A stretch of DNA of 64,000 bases from Clostridiales bacterium (GCA_012842605.1 DUSN01000095.1:28493-92492), one strand, 5' to 3'; positions 8,364-17,124 are shown, numbered from the stretch's first letter. The notes: generated by a model from the sequence alone, not told the origin. Made by a program: numbers and translations.

Positions 8364-10292
8364 ATGGGAGTTTTTAAGGTAACTTTCGGTACGCCGGAAG
8401 AGTTCACCCCGATTAAGTACAAAAGAGAATCGAAAATTCAGTTAAGTGACAGTACATCCTACGAATACTCACGAATATACTTCAGCATAACAAAACAAGG
8501 CTGCAAACTTGAGCTTCCTCTTCAATTAGAAGAGGAAGTTTTCGGCTTTGGGCTTCAAATGCACAGCTTTAATCATAAGGGAAGCAAAAAGCATCTGCGT
8601 CCAAATGCTGACCCTGCATCGTCCAGCGGTGACAGCCATGCACCGGTACCGTTCTTTGTTACAAACAAGGGTTATGGCATTTACGTGGATACTGCCCGCT
8701 ACGTCAGCTTTTACTGCGGTATTGCCAGGAAAAAGCAAAGAACGCCCAATCCCAACAACACCATAATAACCACTGCCCAGGAATTATATGAAAAGAGCGG
8801 GCTAAAGGAAGAATCTGTCATGGTCATTGAGATTCCTGCAGCTCAGGGGGTGGACCTGTACATCTTTGAAGGAAGCAGCATTACTGACATTGTAGCTCAG
8901 TACAATTTATTCTCCGGAGGAGGCTGCATGCCTTCCTTGTGGGGTTTGGGAGTTCTTTACCGATGCTATGCCCGTTATCATGATTATCAGGTGCTGGAAA
9001 TGGCAAAGTACTTCCGCCAAAGCCATATTCCCTGCAGCATTATTGGACTGGAACCCGGATGGCAAAGCAGCAGCTATTCCTGCTCCTATGTATGGGATAG
9101 TGAACGTTATCCTGATTATGAGAATATGATAAGCGAGCTGAGAAAGCTTAATTTCCATATCAATTTATGGGAACATGCCTTTGTCAATGCTGTATCTCCC
9201 ATTTATCAGGATTTGTATGATCACAGCGGAAATTATGAAGTATGGCAGGGTATTGTCCCGGACTTTGCCGATGAAGCAGCAGTACAAATTTTTGCTGATT
9301 ACCACAGAAACCAGCTGGTTGAAAAGGGAATAACAGGCTTTAAGCTGGACGAATGCGACGGCAGTGATTACACAGGCGGATGGTCCTTTCCCAACTTCAG
9401 TGAGTTTGGCTCCGGGCTGGACGGTGAGCAAATGCATTGTCTTTTCGGCGCCTTGTACCAGCAGGCAGTGATGGCTGCCCTCGGGAACCGGCGCACCCTG
9501 TCCCAGGTCAGGTCAGCCGGTGCTTTCGCCGCACCTTATCCCTTTGCTCTATACAGCGACCTATACGGCCATAGAAATTTTATATTGGCATTGGTTAACT
9601 CCGGATTCAGCGGTCTTTTATGGTCACCTGAAGTACGGCATGCCGCAAGCAAGCGTGATTTGATACGACGGCTTCAGACAGTGGTCTTTTCGGTACAGGC
9701 TCTGATTAATGCCTGGTATATGCCTGAAGCACCCTGGATAAAATTTGACGCTGAGGAAGAAGTCAGGGAACTGCTTAACTTAAGGATGTCTCTCATTCCT
9801 TATTTATACAGTGCATTCTACAGATACCATACGGAAGGTATAGCACCGGTACGTGCCCTGGTAAGCGACTATACTGACGACAGGGAAACATACAGCATTC
9901 AGGATGAATACCTGTTTGGCGACAGTATGCTGGTCGCACCTATGACTGAGTCTGAGAATCAGCGCAGGGTTTACCTGCCTGAAGGGATTTGGTTTAATTT
10001 CTGGACAAATCAGAAGTATAACGGAGGATGGCATACAGTAGATACTGATAATATCCCTGTTTTCGTTAAAAACAACAGTGTTATACCCATAGCTGAGCCA
10101 GTTGAATACATTACAGACGATACGATTTTTGATATAACCTTAAAATGCTATGGAGAAGGCGGCAGCGCAAAACTGGTTGAAGATGACGGAGAGACATATA
10201 CAACATCATTTAGGATAATAGAAGCAGACAAAAACACTGCCGATATAATAAGCCGCCGATATCGTCTTTCATCTGTTATAACTGTGGTATAA
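8364..10292 (+). CDS. GH31 family glycosidase (alpha-glucosidase/alpha-xylosidase-like)
   Basis: A 642-residue glycoside hydrolase of family 31, a retaining enzyme that removes terminal alpha-linked glucose, xylose or related sugars. The N-terminal beta-sandwich runs to ~190 (EEVFGFGLQMHSFNHKG). The catalytic barrel follows, with GFKLDECD carrying the likely nucleophile Asp near residue 329 and FALYSDLYGH carrying the likely acid/base Asp near 397. The C-terminal sandwiches include DSMLVAPMTE and RRVYLPEGIWFNFW. It lacks a signal peptide, like its neighbours. The ATG is preceded by AGGCGGTG. It ends the carbohydrate cluster; a 130-bp gap with a possible weak promoter separates it from polA. 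Substrate specificity is open. Confidence 0.9.
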   Translation: MGVFKVTFGTPEEFTPIKYKRESKIQLSDSTSYEYSRIYFSITKQGCKLELPLQLEEEVFGFGLQMHSFNHKGSKKHLRPNADPASSSGDSHAPVPFFVTNKGYGIYVDTARYVSFYCGIARKKQRTPNPNNTIITTAQELYEKSGLKEESVMVIEIPAAQGVDLYIFEGSSITDIVAQYNLFSGGGCMPSLWGLGVLYRCYARYHDYQVLEMAKYFRQSHIPCSIIGLEPGWQSSSYSCSYVWDSERYPDYENMISELRKLNFHINLWEHAFVNAVSPIYQDLYDHSGNYEVWQGIVPDFADEAAVQIFADYHRNQLVEKGITGFKLDECDGSDYTGGWSFPNFSEFGSGLDGEQMHCLFGALYQQAVMAALGNRRTLSQVRSAGAFAAPYPFALYSDLYGHRNFILALVNSGFSGLLWSPEVRHAASKRDLIRRLQTVVFSVQALINAWYMPEAPWIKFDAEEEVRELLNLRMSLIPYLYSAFYRYHTEGIAPVRALVSDYTDDRETYSIQDEYLFGDSMLVAPMTESENQRRVYLPEGIWFNFWTNQKYNGGWHTVDTDNIPVFVKNNSVIPIAEPVEYITDDTIFDITLKCYGEGGSAKLVEDDGETYTTSFRIIEADKNTADIISRRYRLSSVITVV

Positions 10293-10422
10293 ATTTCTGC
10301 TGCCATAAGATATTATAAAGTTTCTGTCCTAAAATGCTTCATTGTATTATGGGAAAAAATATGGTAAAGTCAAATAGTACAATGGTAATAATTAATAGTG
10401 ACAGAAAAAGGTGAAAATACTT

Positions 10423-13011
10423 ATGAAGAAAACCATTATGGTTATAGATGGAAGCAGCCTGCTGCACAGGGCTTTTTATGCTATACCGCTCTTGTCAAAT
10501 AAAAAAGGAGTATACACCAATGCGGTATACGGATTTCTTAATATGCTTATAAAGCTGCTGCAGGATTATAAACCCTATTCCCTGGCGGTTGCCTTTGACA
10601 AAAAAGCTCCCACTTTTCGTCACCTGGCATATGAAGCTTACAAGGGCACCCGCCAAAAGGCACCGGAGGAACTGGTGCCCCAGTTTGATCTGATCCGTGA
10701 AGTCTTATTGCATATGGGGATCCCGATTTTTGAGCTGGATGGATATGAGGCAGACGACATATTGGGTACCGTATCCCAGTTCTGCGGCAGCCAGGAGCAG
10801 CATATTCTCCTTGTAACCGGTGACAAAGATGCACTGCAGCTGATATCAGACAATGTTGAGGTACTTCTGACCCAGAAGGGGATATCTGTCATTCATAGGT
10901 ATGACACAGCAGAACTTGCTGAAGAGTATGGTTTAACACCGGAGCAGTTCATAGACATGAAAGGCTTGATGGGAGACAGCTCCGACAATATCCCGGGTGT
11001 TCCGGGAATCGGCCCCAAAACCGCCGTTAAGCTTCTGAAAGAATACGGTACACTGGAAAATGTATTGGATAATACAGAAAATATTAAGGAAAGAAAGGTT
11101 AGAGAAAATTTAACTATATACAGGCAGCATGCGCTGCTCAGCAAGGATTTGGCCACTATACGCCGTGATGCTCCAATCGACTGCAGTATATTGTCCCAGC
11201 CGGTGGAGATAACAAAAACACCGGAGTTGAAGCAATTATTAGTGGACCTGGAGTTAAAATCCGTAATTGAAAAACTGGATATGGCTGATATAGAAGTTGT
11301 TGAAACTGAAAAGGCAGCTGAAAGAAGCAAGACTGTTGTTGAAATTCGAAAGGCTGAAGACTTGCAGTCCCTGGCAGAGCAGCTGCTAAGCCAGGAAGAG
11401 ATTGCCTTATTGGCAGGACATAATATCAGTATTGCCTGGCAGGATGATAAAGCCTACCGGATTTGCCTGAAGGAAGACCTGCTAAGCGAAGGCTTAATGG
11501 ATGATGAGGTATGGAAAATACTTCAGCCCGTTATAGAAAACAAAAAGGTTAGAAAAGTAGCCAATAATTCGAAAAGCACTATTCTTTTCTTAAATAAAAT
11601 GGGAATAAGCCTGGAGGGGCTGGACTTTGATACTCAGATAGGTGCATACCTGCTGGAGCCTACCAGAAACAAATATGATGTTGAACAGCTCCTCTATGAT
11701 TATAACAATATAAATGTTGCACAGGCAGATGCATCTGATCTGATGCTTCTCAGCCGTACCATGAAAAAACGGCTGAAAGAAGCTAATTTGGAGGATTTAT
11801 ACCGGCAGATCGAGCACCCTTTGATTCATGTACTTGTAGATATGGAACTGGCAGGTTTCAAGGTTGACAAGGAAATGCTGCAGCAGCTGGATGAGGAGTT
11901 CTCAGCCGAAGTAAAGCGTCTGACCCAGGAAATCATAGAACTGGCCGGAGAAGAATTTAACCTCAATTCACCTAAGCAGCTGGGGGAAATTCTGTTTGAA
12001 AAGCTTGGTCTGCCCGTGCAAAAGAAAACAAAGACCGGCTATTCCACCGATATCGAAGTATTGGAAAAGCTGGAAGGCATGCACCCAATAATAGAAAAGC
12101 TGATTGATTACCGTCAGGTTATGAAACTGAAATCCACATACATTGACGGGCTGCTTCATGTTATTAATCCATGTGACGGCAAGATTCACTCCAATTTCAA
12201 TCAGACTGTAACCGCCACCGGGCGGATAAGCAGTACTGAACCAAACCTGCAGAACATACCGGTCAGGGTGGAAATGGGCAGAAAAATACGAAAGGTATTT
12301 ACTGCAAGCGACAATAAGCATATATTAGTGGATGCTGACTATTCACAGATAGAGCTGCGGGTATTGGCCCATATTTCCGGAGACCCGAATTTGATTGAAG
12401 CATTTAACAAAAAAGAAGATATTCACCGGCGAACCGCTGCTGATATATTTAATGTGCCTATAGAACAGGTAACCTCAGAACAGAGGAACAGCGCTAAGGC
12501 TGTTAATTTCGGCATAGTCTATGGCATCAGCGATTATGGCCTTGCCAGGAATTTAGGCATTCCCAGGGTCAGGGCAAAGAGATATATTGAAAGCTACCTG
12601 CAACGTTATCCCAAGGTAAAGGAGTATATGGACAGGATTATAGCAGAGGGCAAGAAGAATGGGTATGTAACTACTCTTATGAACAGGAGAAGGGACATTC
12701 CTGAGTTAAGTTCAAGGAATTTCAATATTCGAAGCTTTGGGGAACGTATAGCACTTAATACCCCAATACAGGGAACAGCAGCTGATATAATCAAGCTGGC
12801 TATGATTCGGGTGCATGGAGAGCTGAAGAGAAGAAACCTGAAATCCAGACTTATCCTCCAGGTACATGACGAATTGATAGTTGATGCATGCATCGATGAA
12901 CTAGAAGAAGTAAAGAAGTTACTGAAGGAGCAAATGGAAAACGCTATGGAGTTATCGGTTCCCCTTGTGGTGGATATTGGTACAGGCTGGAACTGGTATG
13001 ATGCCAAATAG
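10423..13011 (+). CDS. polA: DNA polymerase I
   Basis: An 862-residue family A DNA polymerase for repair synthesis and Okazaki-fragment processing. Residues ~1-290 form the 5'-3' exonuclease (VIDGSSLLHRAFYA, YEADDILGT, TGDKDALQLI, GDSSDNIPGVPGIGPKTA). Residues ~300-470 are the 3'-5' exonuclease fold, but the position where the catalytic DTE triplet is expected reads EEIALLAGHNIS, so proofreading is probably lost, as in Bacillus-type Pol I. The polymerase domain has motif A (VDADYSQIELRVLAHIS), motif B (RNSAKAVNFGIVYGIS) and motif C (LQVHDELIVDA). I prefer the ATG at 10423, because an AAAGGTG ribosome-binding site lies 9 bases upstream; the in-frame GTG at 10411 is part of that site. coaE follows after 10 bases. 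Confidence 0.97.
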   Translation: MKKTIMVIDGSSLLHRAFYAIPLLSNKKGVYTNAVYGFLNMLIKLLQDYKPYSLAVAFDKKAPTFRHLAYEAYKGTRQKAPEELVPQFDLIREVLLHMGIPIFELDGYEADDILGTVSQFCGSQEQHILLVTGDKDALQLISDNVEVLLTQKGISVIHRYDTAELAEEYGLTPEQFIDMKGLMGDSSDNIPGVPGIGPKTAVKLLKEYGTLENVLDNTENIKERKVRENLTIYRQHALLSKDLATIRRDAPIDCSILSQPVEITKTPELKQLLVDLELKSVIEKLDMADIEVVETEKAAERSKTVVEIRKAEDLQSLAEQLLSQEEIALLAGHNISIAWQDDKAYRICLKEDLLSEGLMDDEVWKILQPVIENKKVRKVANNSKSTILFLNKMGISLEGLDFDTQIGAYLLEPTRNKYDVEQLLYDYNNINVAQADASDLMLLSRTMKKRLKEANLEDLYRQIEHPLIHVLVDMELAGFKVDKEMLQQLDEEFSAEVKRLTQEIIELAGEEFNLNSPKQLGEILFEKLGLPVQKKTKTGYSTDIEVLEKLEGMHPIIEKLIDYRQVMKLKSTYIDGLLHVINPCDGKIHSNFNQTVTATGRISSTEPNLQNIPVRVEMGRKIRKVFTASDNKHILVDADYSQIELRVLAHISGDPNLIEAFNKKEDIHRRTAADIFNVPIEQVTSEQRNSAKAVNFGIVYGISDYGLARNLGIPRVRAKRYIESYLQRYPKVKEYMDRIIAEGKKNGYVTTLMNRRRDIPELSSRNFNIRSFGERIALNTPIQGTAADIIKLAMIRVHGELKRRNLKSRLILQVHDELIVDACIDELEEVKKLLKEQMENAMELSVPLVVDIGTGWNWYDAK

Positions 13012-13021
13012 GTGAAGGTTC

Positions 13022-13627
13022 ATGAAGGTAATAGGATTAACAGGCGGAATAGCATCCGGAAAATCCACAGTTTCCGGCATACTGAGAGAATTGGGAATTC
13101 CCGTTATTGATGCAGATTCGGTATACGAAAGACTGTCAAGAAAAGGGAATCGAGTTTGGCAAGCCGTATACCTGGCCTTTGGTGAAGAATACTTTCTGCC
13201 TGACGGGGAAATGAACCGCAAAAAACTTGGTGCTTTGGTTTTTTCAGACAGCCAGTCTAGGGAGAAGCTTAATAAAATTACTCACCCAATTGTAAAGGAT
13301 GAAATGCTGCTGATTTTGGACCAAATAATCCGTGAGCAGCAGCCGCCCTTGGTAGTGATGGATGTTCCGTTATTGTTCGAGTCCGGCTGGAACGACTGGA
13401 TGGATGAAGTTTGGGTTGTTTATGCGCCTGAAGAAATGCAGGTAGAGAGACTGTCAACAAGAAACGGTCTGACCCGGGAAGAAGCTTTCCTTCGCGTGAA
13501 GAGTCAGATGAGCATAGAGGAAAAGAGGAAACTGGCTGATCGGGTGATTGATAACTCGTTGTCAATTGACTATACAAAAAGGCAAATTGAAAGAATATTG
13601 GAAGAGCTGAAAGTTTCGGAGGAATGA
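13022..13627 (+). CDS. coaE: Dephospho-CoA kinase
   Basis: A 201-residue P-loop kinase that phosphorylates the 3'-OH of dephospho-CoA, the last step of coenzyme A synthesis. The Walker A motif GLTGGIASGKST is at the N-terminus, followed by IDADSVYERL and VMDVPLLFESGW, all typical of CoaE. The length is normal for the family. The ATG lies 10 bases after the polA stop with GGTGAAGG just upstream, and the gene ends in an ATGA overlap with the transglycosylase gene, so polA-coaE-slt are one transcription unit. The polA-coaE order is common in Clostridia. Confidence 0.96.
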   Translation: MKVIGLTGGIASGKSTVSGILRELGIPVIDADSVYERLSRKGNRVWQAVYLAFGEEYFLPDGEMNRKKLGALVFSDSQSREKLNKITHPIVKDEMLLILDQIIREQQPPLVVMDVPLLFESGWNDWMDEVWVVYAPEEMQVERLSTRNGLTREEAFLRVKSQMSIEEKRKLADRVIDNSLSIDYTKRQIERILEELKVSEE

Positions 13628-14214
13628 GGATGACAAAACCCCGGCAGAAGAGGCTGATCCCACGGGTTTTGCTGATATTGGCAATATTTTTGCTATTGGT
13701 ATATCTGGCAGAGAACAGTCCCTGGATAAAGCGTATGAGGTACCCATTGGTCTATGAAGAGCATATCCGCAGGTATGCATCAGAATATGAAATAGATCCT
13801 TTTCTTGCTGCCTCTGTTATTTGGGTGGAAAGTAAATTTGTTCCTGATGCGGTATCCGGAAAGGATGCCAGAGGGCTTATGCAGATTATACCCAGTACAG
13901 GCAAATGGGCAGCAGAAAAAATGGGCTTGTCCGATTATCAGGAAAATCACTTATTTGAACCCGAAATAAATATTAAAATCGGGTGCTGGTACCTGAGTTT
14001 CCTGGCATCACAGTTTCCGGATAACGTGGAATTGGTTATAGCTGCTTATAATGCCGGTATCGGCAATGTGAAAAAATGGCTGCAAAACAGGGAGTACAGC
14101 TCAGACGGAATGCACCTGGATTACATTCCGTTTTTTGAGACGCGCAATTATGTTAAGGAAGTACTAAAGGCATATGAAATTTATAAGGAAATATATCCCT
14201 CTTTGAAACTGTAG
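13624..14214 (+). CDS. Membrane-anchored lytic transglycosylase (SLT domain)
   Basis: A 196-residue protein with an N-terminal membrane segment (VLLILAIFLLLVYLAE, residues ~12-30) and an extracytoplasmic SLT lysozyme-like domain. The catalytic Glu is visible in SVIWVESKF (~63), followed by ARGLMQIIPSTG and VIAAYNAGIGNVKKWL, the classical SLT family 1 motifs. Such enzymes cleave the MurNAc-GlcNAc bond of peptidoglycan to give anhydro ends. The ATG overlaps the stop of coaE (ATGA). The length and the location after coaE match clostridial homologues of B. subtilis YjbJ/CwlQ-like proteins. It is probably a housekeeping wall-remodelling enzyme. Confidence 0.92.
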   Translation: MRMTKPRQKRLIPRVLLILAIFLLLVYLAENSPWIKRMRYPLVYEEHIRRYASEYEIDPFLAASVIWVESKFVPDAVSGKDARGLMQIIPSTGKWAAEKMGLSDYQENHLFEPEINIKIGCWYLSFLASQFPDNVELVIAAYNAGIGNVKKWLQNREYSSDGMHLDYIPFFETRNYVKEVLKAYEIYKEIYPSLKL

Positions 14215-14253
14215 AGAATCTGCTGCAGTATCATCGGAAAGGATTATGGACAA

Positions 14254-15918
14254 ATGAGGAAAATTGCATCCTGTTTAACTTTGGTTTTGTTAATGCTGAG
14301 TTTAGCTGGCTGCGGCCTTGGCAGGCTGCCGGATGCCCATATTATAGATGAAGAAACGCCATCTGAAAGTACACCAGTGCCAACGGAGCCTGCTCCCCGT
14401 GAAGGAGGAGAGCTGAGGGTACCGCTGACAGCTCCGGATACATTTAATCCATTGCTTACCAAATCCAGCAATATGCTTAGCTTCCTGAGTCTGATATTTG
14501 AAAGCTTAGTAGCATATGACGAAAACTCCAAACCTGTTCCTTGTCTTGCTTCGGGCTGGGAGGTATCGCCCGATGGCAGGCTTTGGGTGTTTGACTTGCG
14601 CAAGGGAGTAAAATGGCATAATGGGCAAGACTTTACGGGAGAAGATGTAATTTTTACCTTTGAAGCCCTGAAAAGCGGTGCCCTGGAGTCCTTTTACTAT
14701 AATGATCTGTTTGAAAATGTTTTGGAATACGGTCTTAGAAACGCTGACCCATACTCTTTTTATATCCGCTTGGCAGAACCTACCTATAAGATTCTTGATT
14801 TGCTGACTTTTCCTGTGCTGCCTAAGGATGTATATATATCAGCTGAAAATATGACTGAGAATAAGGATGATTTTTCATTAATCCCTGTCGGAACCGGTCC
14901 ATACAAGGTTGATCCGAATCATCCGTTTGACGGTAGTGAAATCAAACTGGTTCAAAATAAAAACTGGTGGAATGGTTCTTCATATATAAAATCCATATTA
15001 GGCAAGAGTTTTGCTTCCAATGAAGAGGCCAGAAATGCTTTTAACGACGGTGAGATAGACTTGGTGGATACTGCGGTTGTTTATGCAAACACCCGGCTGA
15101 ACCGCAGCAATTCCAGCCATTATAAATACCTGACATCCATTTTCGAATTTTTGGCATTAAACAATAATAACCCGCTTTTTCAGGATAAAAATATAAAAAA
15201 GGCGATGGCTTATGCCATTGACCGCAAGGACATTATTTCAAAAGTGTATTTGAACAATGCAGAAACTGTAGATGTACCAATACCTTCCAACTCATGGTTA
15301 TATGACAGCAGCTACCGCATATATGATTATGATGCTGACCAGGCTCGAAGGCTGCTGGCAGAAGCAGGATGGAAGGACTCAGACGGGGACGGCATTCTTG
15401 ACCAGGATATTGATGGAAAAAAAGTAGATTTAGCCTTTACCTTATTGATCAACAGCGACAATGATTATAGAAGAGATACTGCAAACCTTATTGCCAGACA
15501 ATTGGAACTGGTTGGATTCAAGGTTACAGTTGAGATGCTGCCCTGGGAAAAATTGCGGGATGAAGTAATGCCTAAAGGAGATTTTGATGCTGTATTAACT
15601 GCTTACAGCCTTGATTATGTACATGATTTGAGGTTTGCCTTCCACAGCAGTCAGATTGGAAACGGACTGAGTAATTTTATCCGATATAAAAATGAAGAAC
15701 TGGATAACCTGCTGGACAGTGCAGCAAAAGCTTATACAGAGGAGGACAGGCTGAAGGCTTACCTGGAAATACAGAAGCATTTTACGGAACAACTGCCCAT
15801 CATCAGCCTGTATTTCCGAACGGGATCACTGCTGGTGGATGACCGGGTTAAAGGCGTGCAGCGCATCAGCGAGCTGAATATATATAAGAATATAAGCGAT
15901 TGGTTTTTGACCAACTAA
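14254..15918 (+). CDS. Oligopeptide-type ABC substrate-binding lipoprotein (SBP family 5)
   Basis: A 554-residue solute-binding protein. Residues ~1-22 are a lipoprotein signal with a lipobox (LMLSLAGCG), followed by a P/E/T-rich linker. The body shows the OppA/DppA family pattern: GGELRVPLTAPDTFNPL, LASGWEVSPDGRLWVFDLRKGVKWHNG, KKAMAYAIDRKDII and LLAEAGWKDSDGDGILD. It would capture peptides or a similar ligand outside the membrane for an ABC importer. No permease or ATPase genes are adjacent, so it works with a system encoded elsewhere or has a separate role. The ATG at 14254 has GGAAAGGA 10 bases upstream. It lies 39 bases after the transglycosylase gene, so it is likely the last gene of the polA operon. 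Confidence 0.93.
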   Translation: MRKIASCLTLVLLMLSLAGCGLGRLPDAHIIDEETPSESTPVPTEPAPREGGELRVPLTAPDTFNPLLTKSSNMLSFLSLIFESLVAYDENSKPVPCLASGWEVSPDGRLWVFDLRKGVKWHNGQDFTGEDVIFTFEALKSGALESFYYNDLFENVLEYGLRNADPYSFYIRLAEPTYKILDLLTFPVLPKDVYISAENMTENKDDFSLIPVGTGPYKVDPNHPFDGSEIKLVQNKNWWNGSSYIKSILGKSFASNEEARNAFNDGEIDLVDTAVVYANTRLNRSNSSHYKYLTSIFEFLALNNNNPLFQDKNIKKAMAYAIDRKDIISKVYLNNAETVDVPIPSNSWLYDSSYRIYDYDADQARRLLAEAGWKDSDGDGILDQDIDGKKVDLAFTLLINSDNDYRRDTANLIARQLELVGFKVTVEMLPWEKLRDEVMPKGDFDAVLTAYSLDYVHDLRFAFHSSQIGNGLSNFIRYKNEELDNLLDSAAKAYTEEDRLKAYLEIQKHFTEQLPIISLYFRTGSLLVDDRVKGVQRISELNIYKNISDWFLTN

Positions 15919-15944
15919 CTTTTAAAGCAACTTCAGATTTTCTG

Positions 15945-15973
15945 TTGACAAAAATAACAGGTATGACTATAAT
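15945..15973 (+). promoter_or_regulatory. Consensus sigma-A promoter of tRNA-Leu
   Basis: TTGACA at 15945-15950 and TATAAT at 15968-15973 with a 17-base spacer, a perfect match to the vegetative promoter consensus. The tRNA begins 39 bases after the -10 box, as expected for a strong tRNA promoter. Confidence 0.9.
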
Positions 15974-16011
15974 AATGATTGTGACTTTTCAGTATGAAGT
16001 TGCTTATATTT

Positions 16012-16096
16012 GCGAGAGTGCTGGAATTGGCAGACAGGCACGTTTGAGGGGCGTGTGTCTCATGGCGTACGGGTTCAAGTCCCGTCTCTCGCACCA
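16012..16096 (+). tRNA. tRNA-Leu (anticodon GAG), CCA encoded
   Basis: The acceptor stem GCGAGAG pairs with CTCTCGC, followed by discriminator A and an encoded CCA at 16094-16096. The anticodon stem CACGT/GCGTG encloses the loop TTGAGGG, giving anticodon GAG (leucine, CTC/CTT codons). A long variable arm and the GGTTCAAGTCC T-arm fit a class II tRNA-Leu. It stands alone with its own promoter and terminator. Confidence 0.96.
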
Positions 16097-16103
16097 AAAA
16101 TGA

Positions 16104-16143
16104 TTAAAGCCCATGATAATTGATATCATGGGTTTAATTTTTG
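16104..16143 (+). terminator. Terminator of tRNA-Leu
   Basis: An inverted repeat (AAAGCCCATGATA / TATCATGGGTTT, one bulged G) around ATTGA is followed by AATTTTT, directly after the tRNA. Confidence 0.8.
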
Positions 16144-16157
16144 TGCGCCCAGCATGT

Positions 16158-16243
16158 AGACAAGGGGACGGTTCTTTTGTCTTACTTCACATCATTTTTT
16201 AGACAAGGGGACGGTTCTTTTGTCTTGCTTCACATCATTTTAT
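16158..16243. repeat. 43-bp tandem repeat with an internal palindrome (x2)
   Basis: Two nearly identical 43-base units lie head to tail (16158-16200 and 16201-16243). Each begins with a 25-base core running from AGACAAGGGGACGG to TTCTTTTGTCT, whose ends AGACAA/TTGTCT are complementary, followed by a CTTCACATCATTTT tail. The GGGGACGGTTC core recalls short dispersed repeats of Clostridia that I associate with REP-type elements mobilised by RAYT transposases. That link is from memory and not shown by this window, which contains no RAYT gene. Confidence 0.85.
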
Positions 16244-16402
16244 ATCACTGGCTGCAAAAATTATTTACAGTATATTGCGGGGAGTTTTGGATTTGTCGAT
16301 GAACTTAAACTTAACAAGGCAATTTATGAATTAGAATAAAAAAACCATCCAGGCATAATCTAAGCATGAAAAATAAATATAATGCCTGGACAGGTGAAAA
16401 GA

Positions 16403-16765
16403 TTGAAAAAATCATTATATGTACTAAAAATTGCTGCAATCGGTATTGCAGCAGGCTTGTGCAACGGGCTGTTTGGAGCAGGCGGGGGAATGATTGTAGT
16501 CCCTTCCATGGTGCATTTCCTGAAAGTGGAAGACCATGATGCTCACGCAACTGCTATAGCGGTAATACTGCCACTGGTGGTTGTCAGTTCATTTATTTAT
16601 TTTAAGAATGGATATCTGGACCTGGGCAAGGCGCTGCCTGTGGCAGTCGGCAGCGTTATTGGGGGAATATCGGGAGCTTTACTGCTGGACCGAATCCCGT
16701 CTCACTGGCTGAGAAAAATATTTGCTGTGTTTATGATAGCAGCTGCAATCAGGATGTTGTTATAG
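16403..16765 (+). CDS. TauE/SafE (TSUP) transporter, first half-size subunit
   Basis: A ~120-residue membrane protein matching the N-terminal half of TauE/SafE sulfite/organosulfur exporters: IAAGLCNGLFGAGGGMIVVP is the typical N-terminal glycine-rich motif, followed by three more hydrophobic segments. I prefer the TTG at 16403, with AGGTG at 16393-16397; the longer in-frame ATG at 16382 has no ribosome-binding site. The stop overlaps the GTG start of the second half by one base (TAGTG). The family is normally ~250 residues with two such halves in one chain, so the two products may assemble as a heteromer, or this may be a frameshifted single gene. A 9-bp inverted repeat (TCCAGGCAT/ATGCCTGGA, 16350-16358 and 16382-16390) lies just upstream. 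Confidence 0.8.
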   Translation: MKKSLYVLKIAAIGIAAGLCNGLFGAGGGMIVVPSMVHFLKVEDHDAHATAIAVILPLVVVSSFIYFKNGYLDLGKALPVAVGSVIGGISGALLLDRIPSHWLRKIFAVFMIAAAIRMLL

Positions 16766-17124
16766 TGCTGCTGTTTGTAATAGGCCTTTTGTCCGGCATG
16801 GTCGGTGGTATGGGAATCGGCGGCGGTACCATATTGATCCCGTCATTGATATTATTCACAGGAACTACCCAGCATGCAGCCCAGGGCATTAATTTGGCAT
16901 CCTTCATTCCCACAGCCATTGCAGCTATTTTCATACATGCCAGGAACGGGCATGTGCGTTTCAAACTCGCTTTTCATCTGATTCTTTCAGGTACATTAGG
17001 TGCAGTATCGGGTTCTGTACTGGCGTCCTATATGTCTGCCTCGGTACTTCGTAAAATGTTCGGTATTTTTTTGCTTGTTATGGGTGTTTATGAGCTGCTG
17101 CGCAGGGATAAAAAGCAAAAATAA
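16765..17124 (+). CDS. TauE/SafE (TSUP) transporter, second half-size subunit
   Basis: A 119-residue membrane protein equivalent to the second half of TauE/SafE permeases. It starts with its own copy of the signature (LLSGMVGGMGIGGGTILIPS), then NLASFIPTAIAAIF and further hydrophobic segments, ending in a short basic tail. The GTG start overlaps the stop of the preceding half by one base, so it depends on translational coupling; there is no separate ribosome-binding site of note (only AGGATG at 16751-16756). Both halves keep intact signature motifs and uninterrupted frames, which favours a functional two-subunit form over decay. TSUP members export sulfite, sulfoacetate or similar anions; the substrate here is unknown. 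Confidence 0.8.
   Translation: MLLFVIGLLSGMVGGMGIGGGTILIPSLILFTGTTQHAAQGINLASFIPTAIAAIFIHARNGHVRFKLAFHLILSGTLGAVSGSVLASYMSASVLRKMFGIFLLVMGVYELLRRDKKQK

Noticed and set aside
15900..16103. A 67-codon plus-strand frame covering the end of the binding-protein gene and the tRNA
   Set aside because: It overlaps tRNA-Leu and its consensus promoter and has no ribosome-binding site; it is a chance frame.
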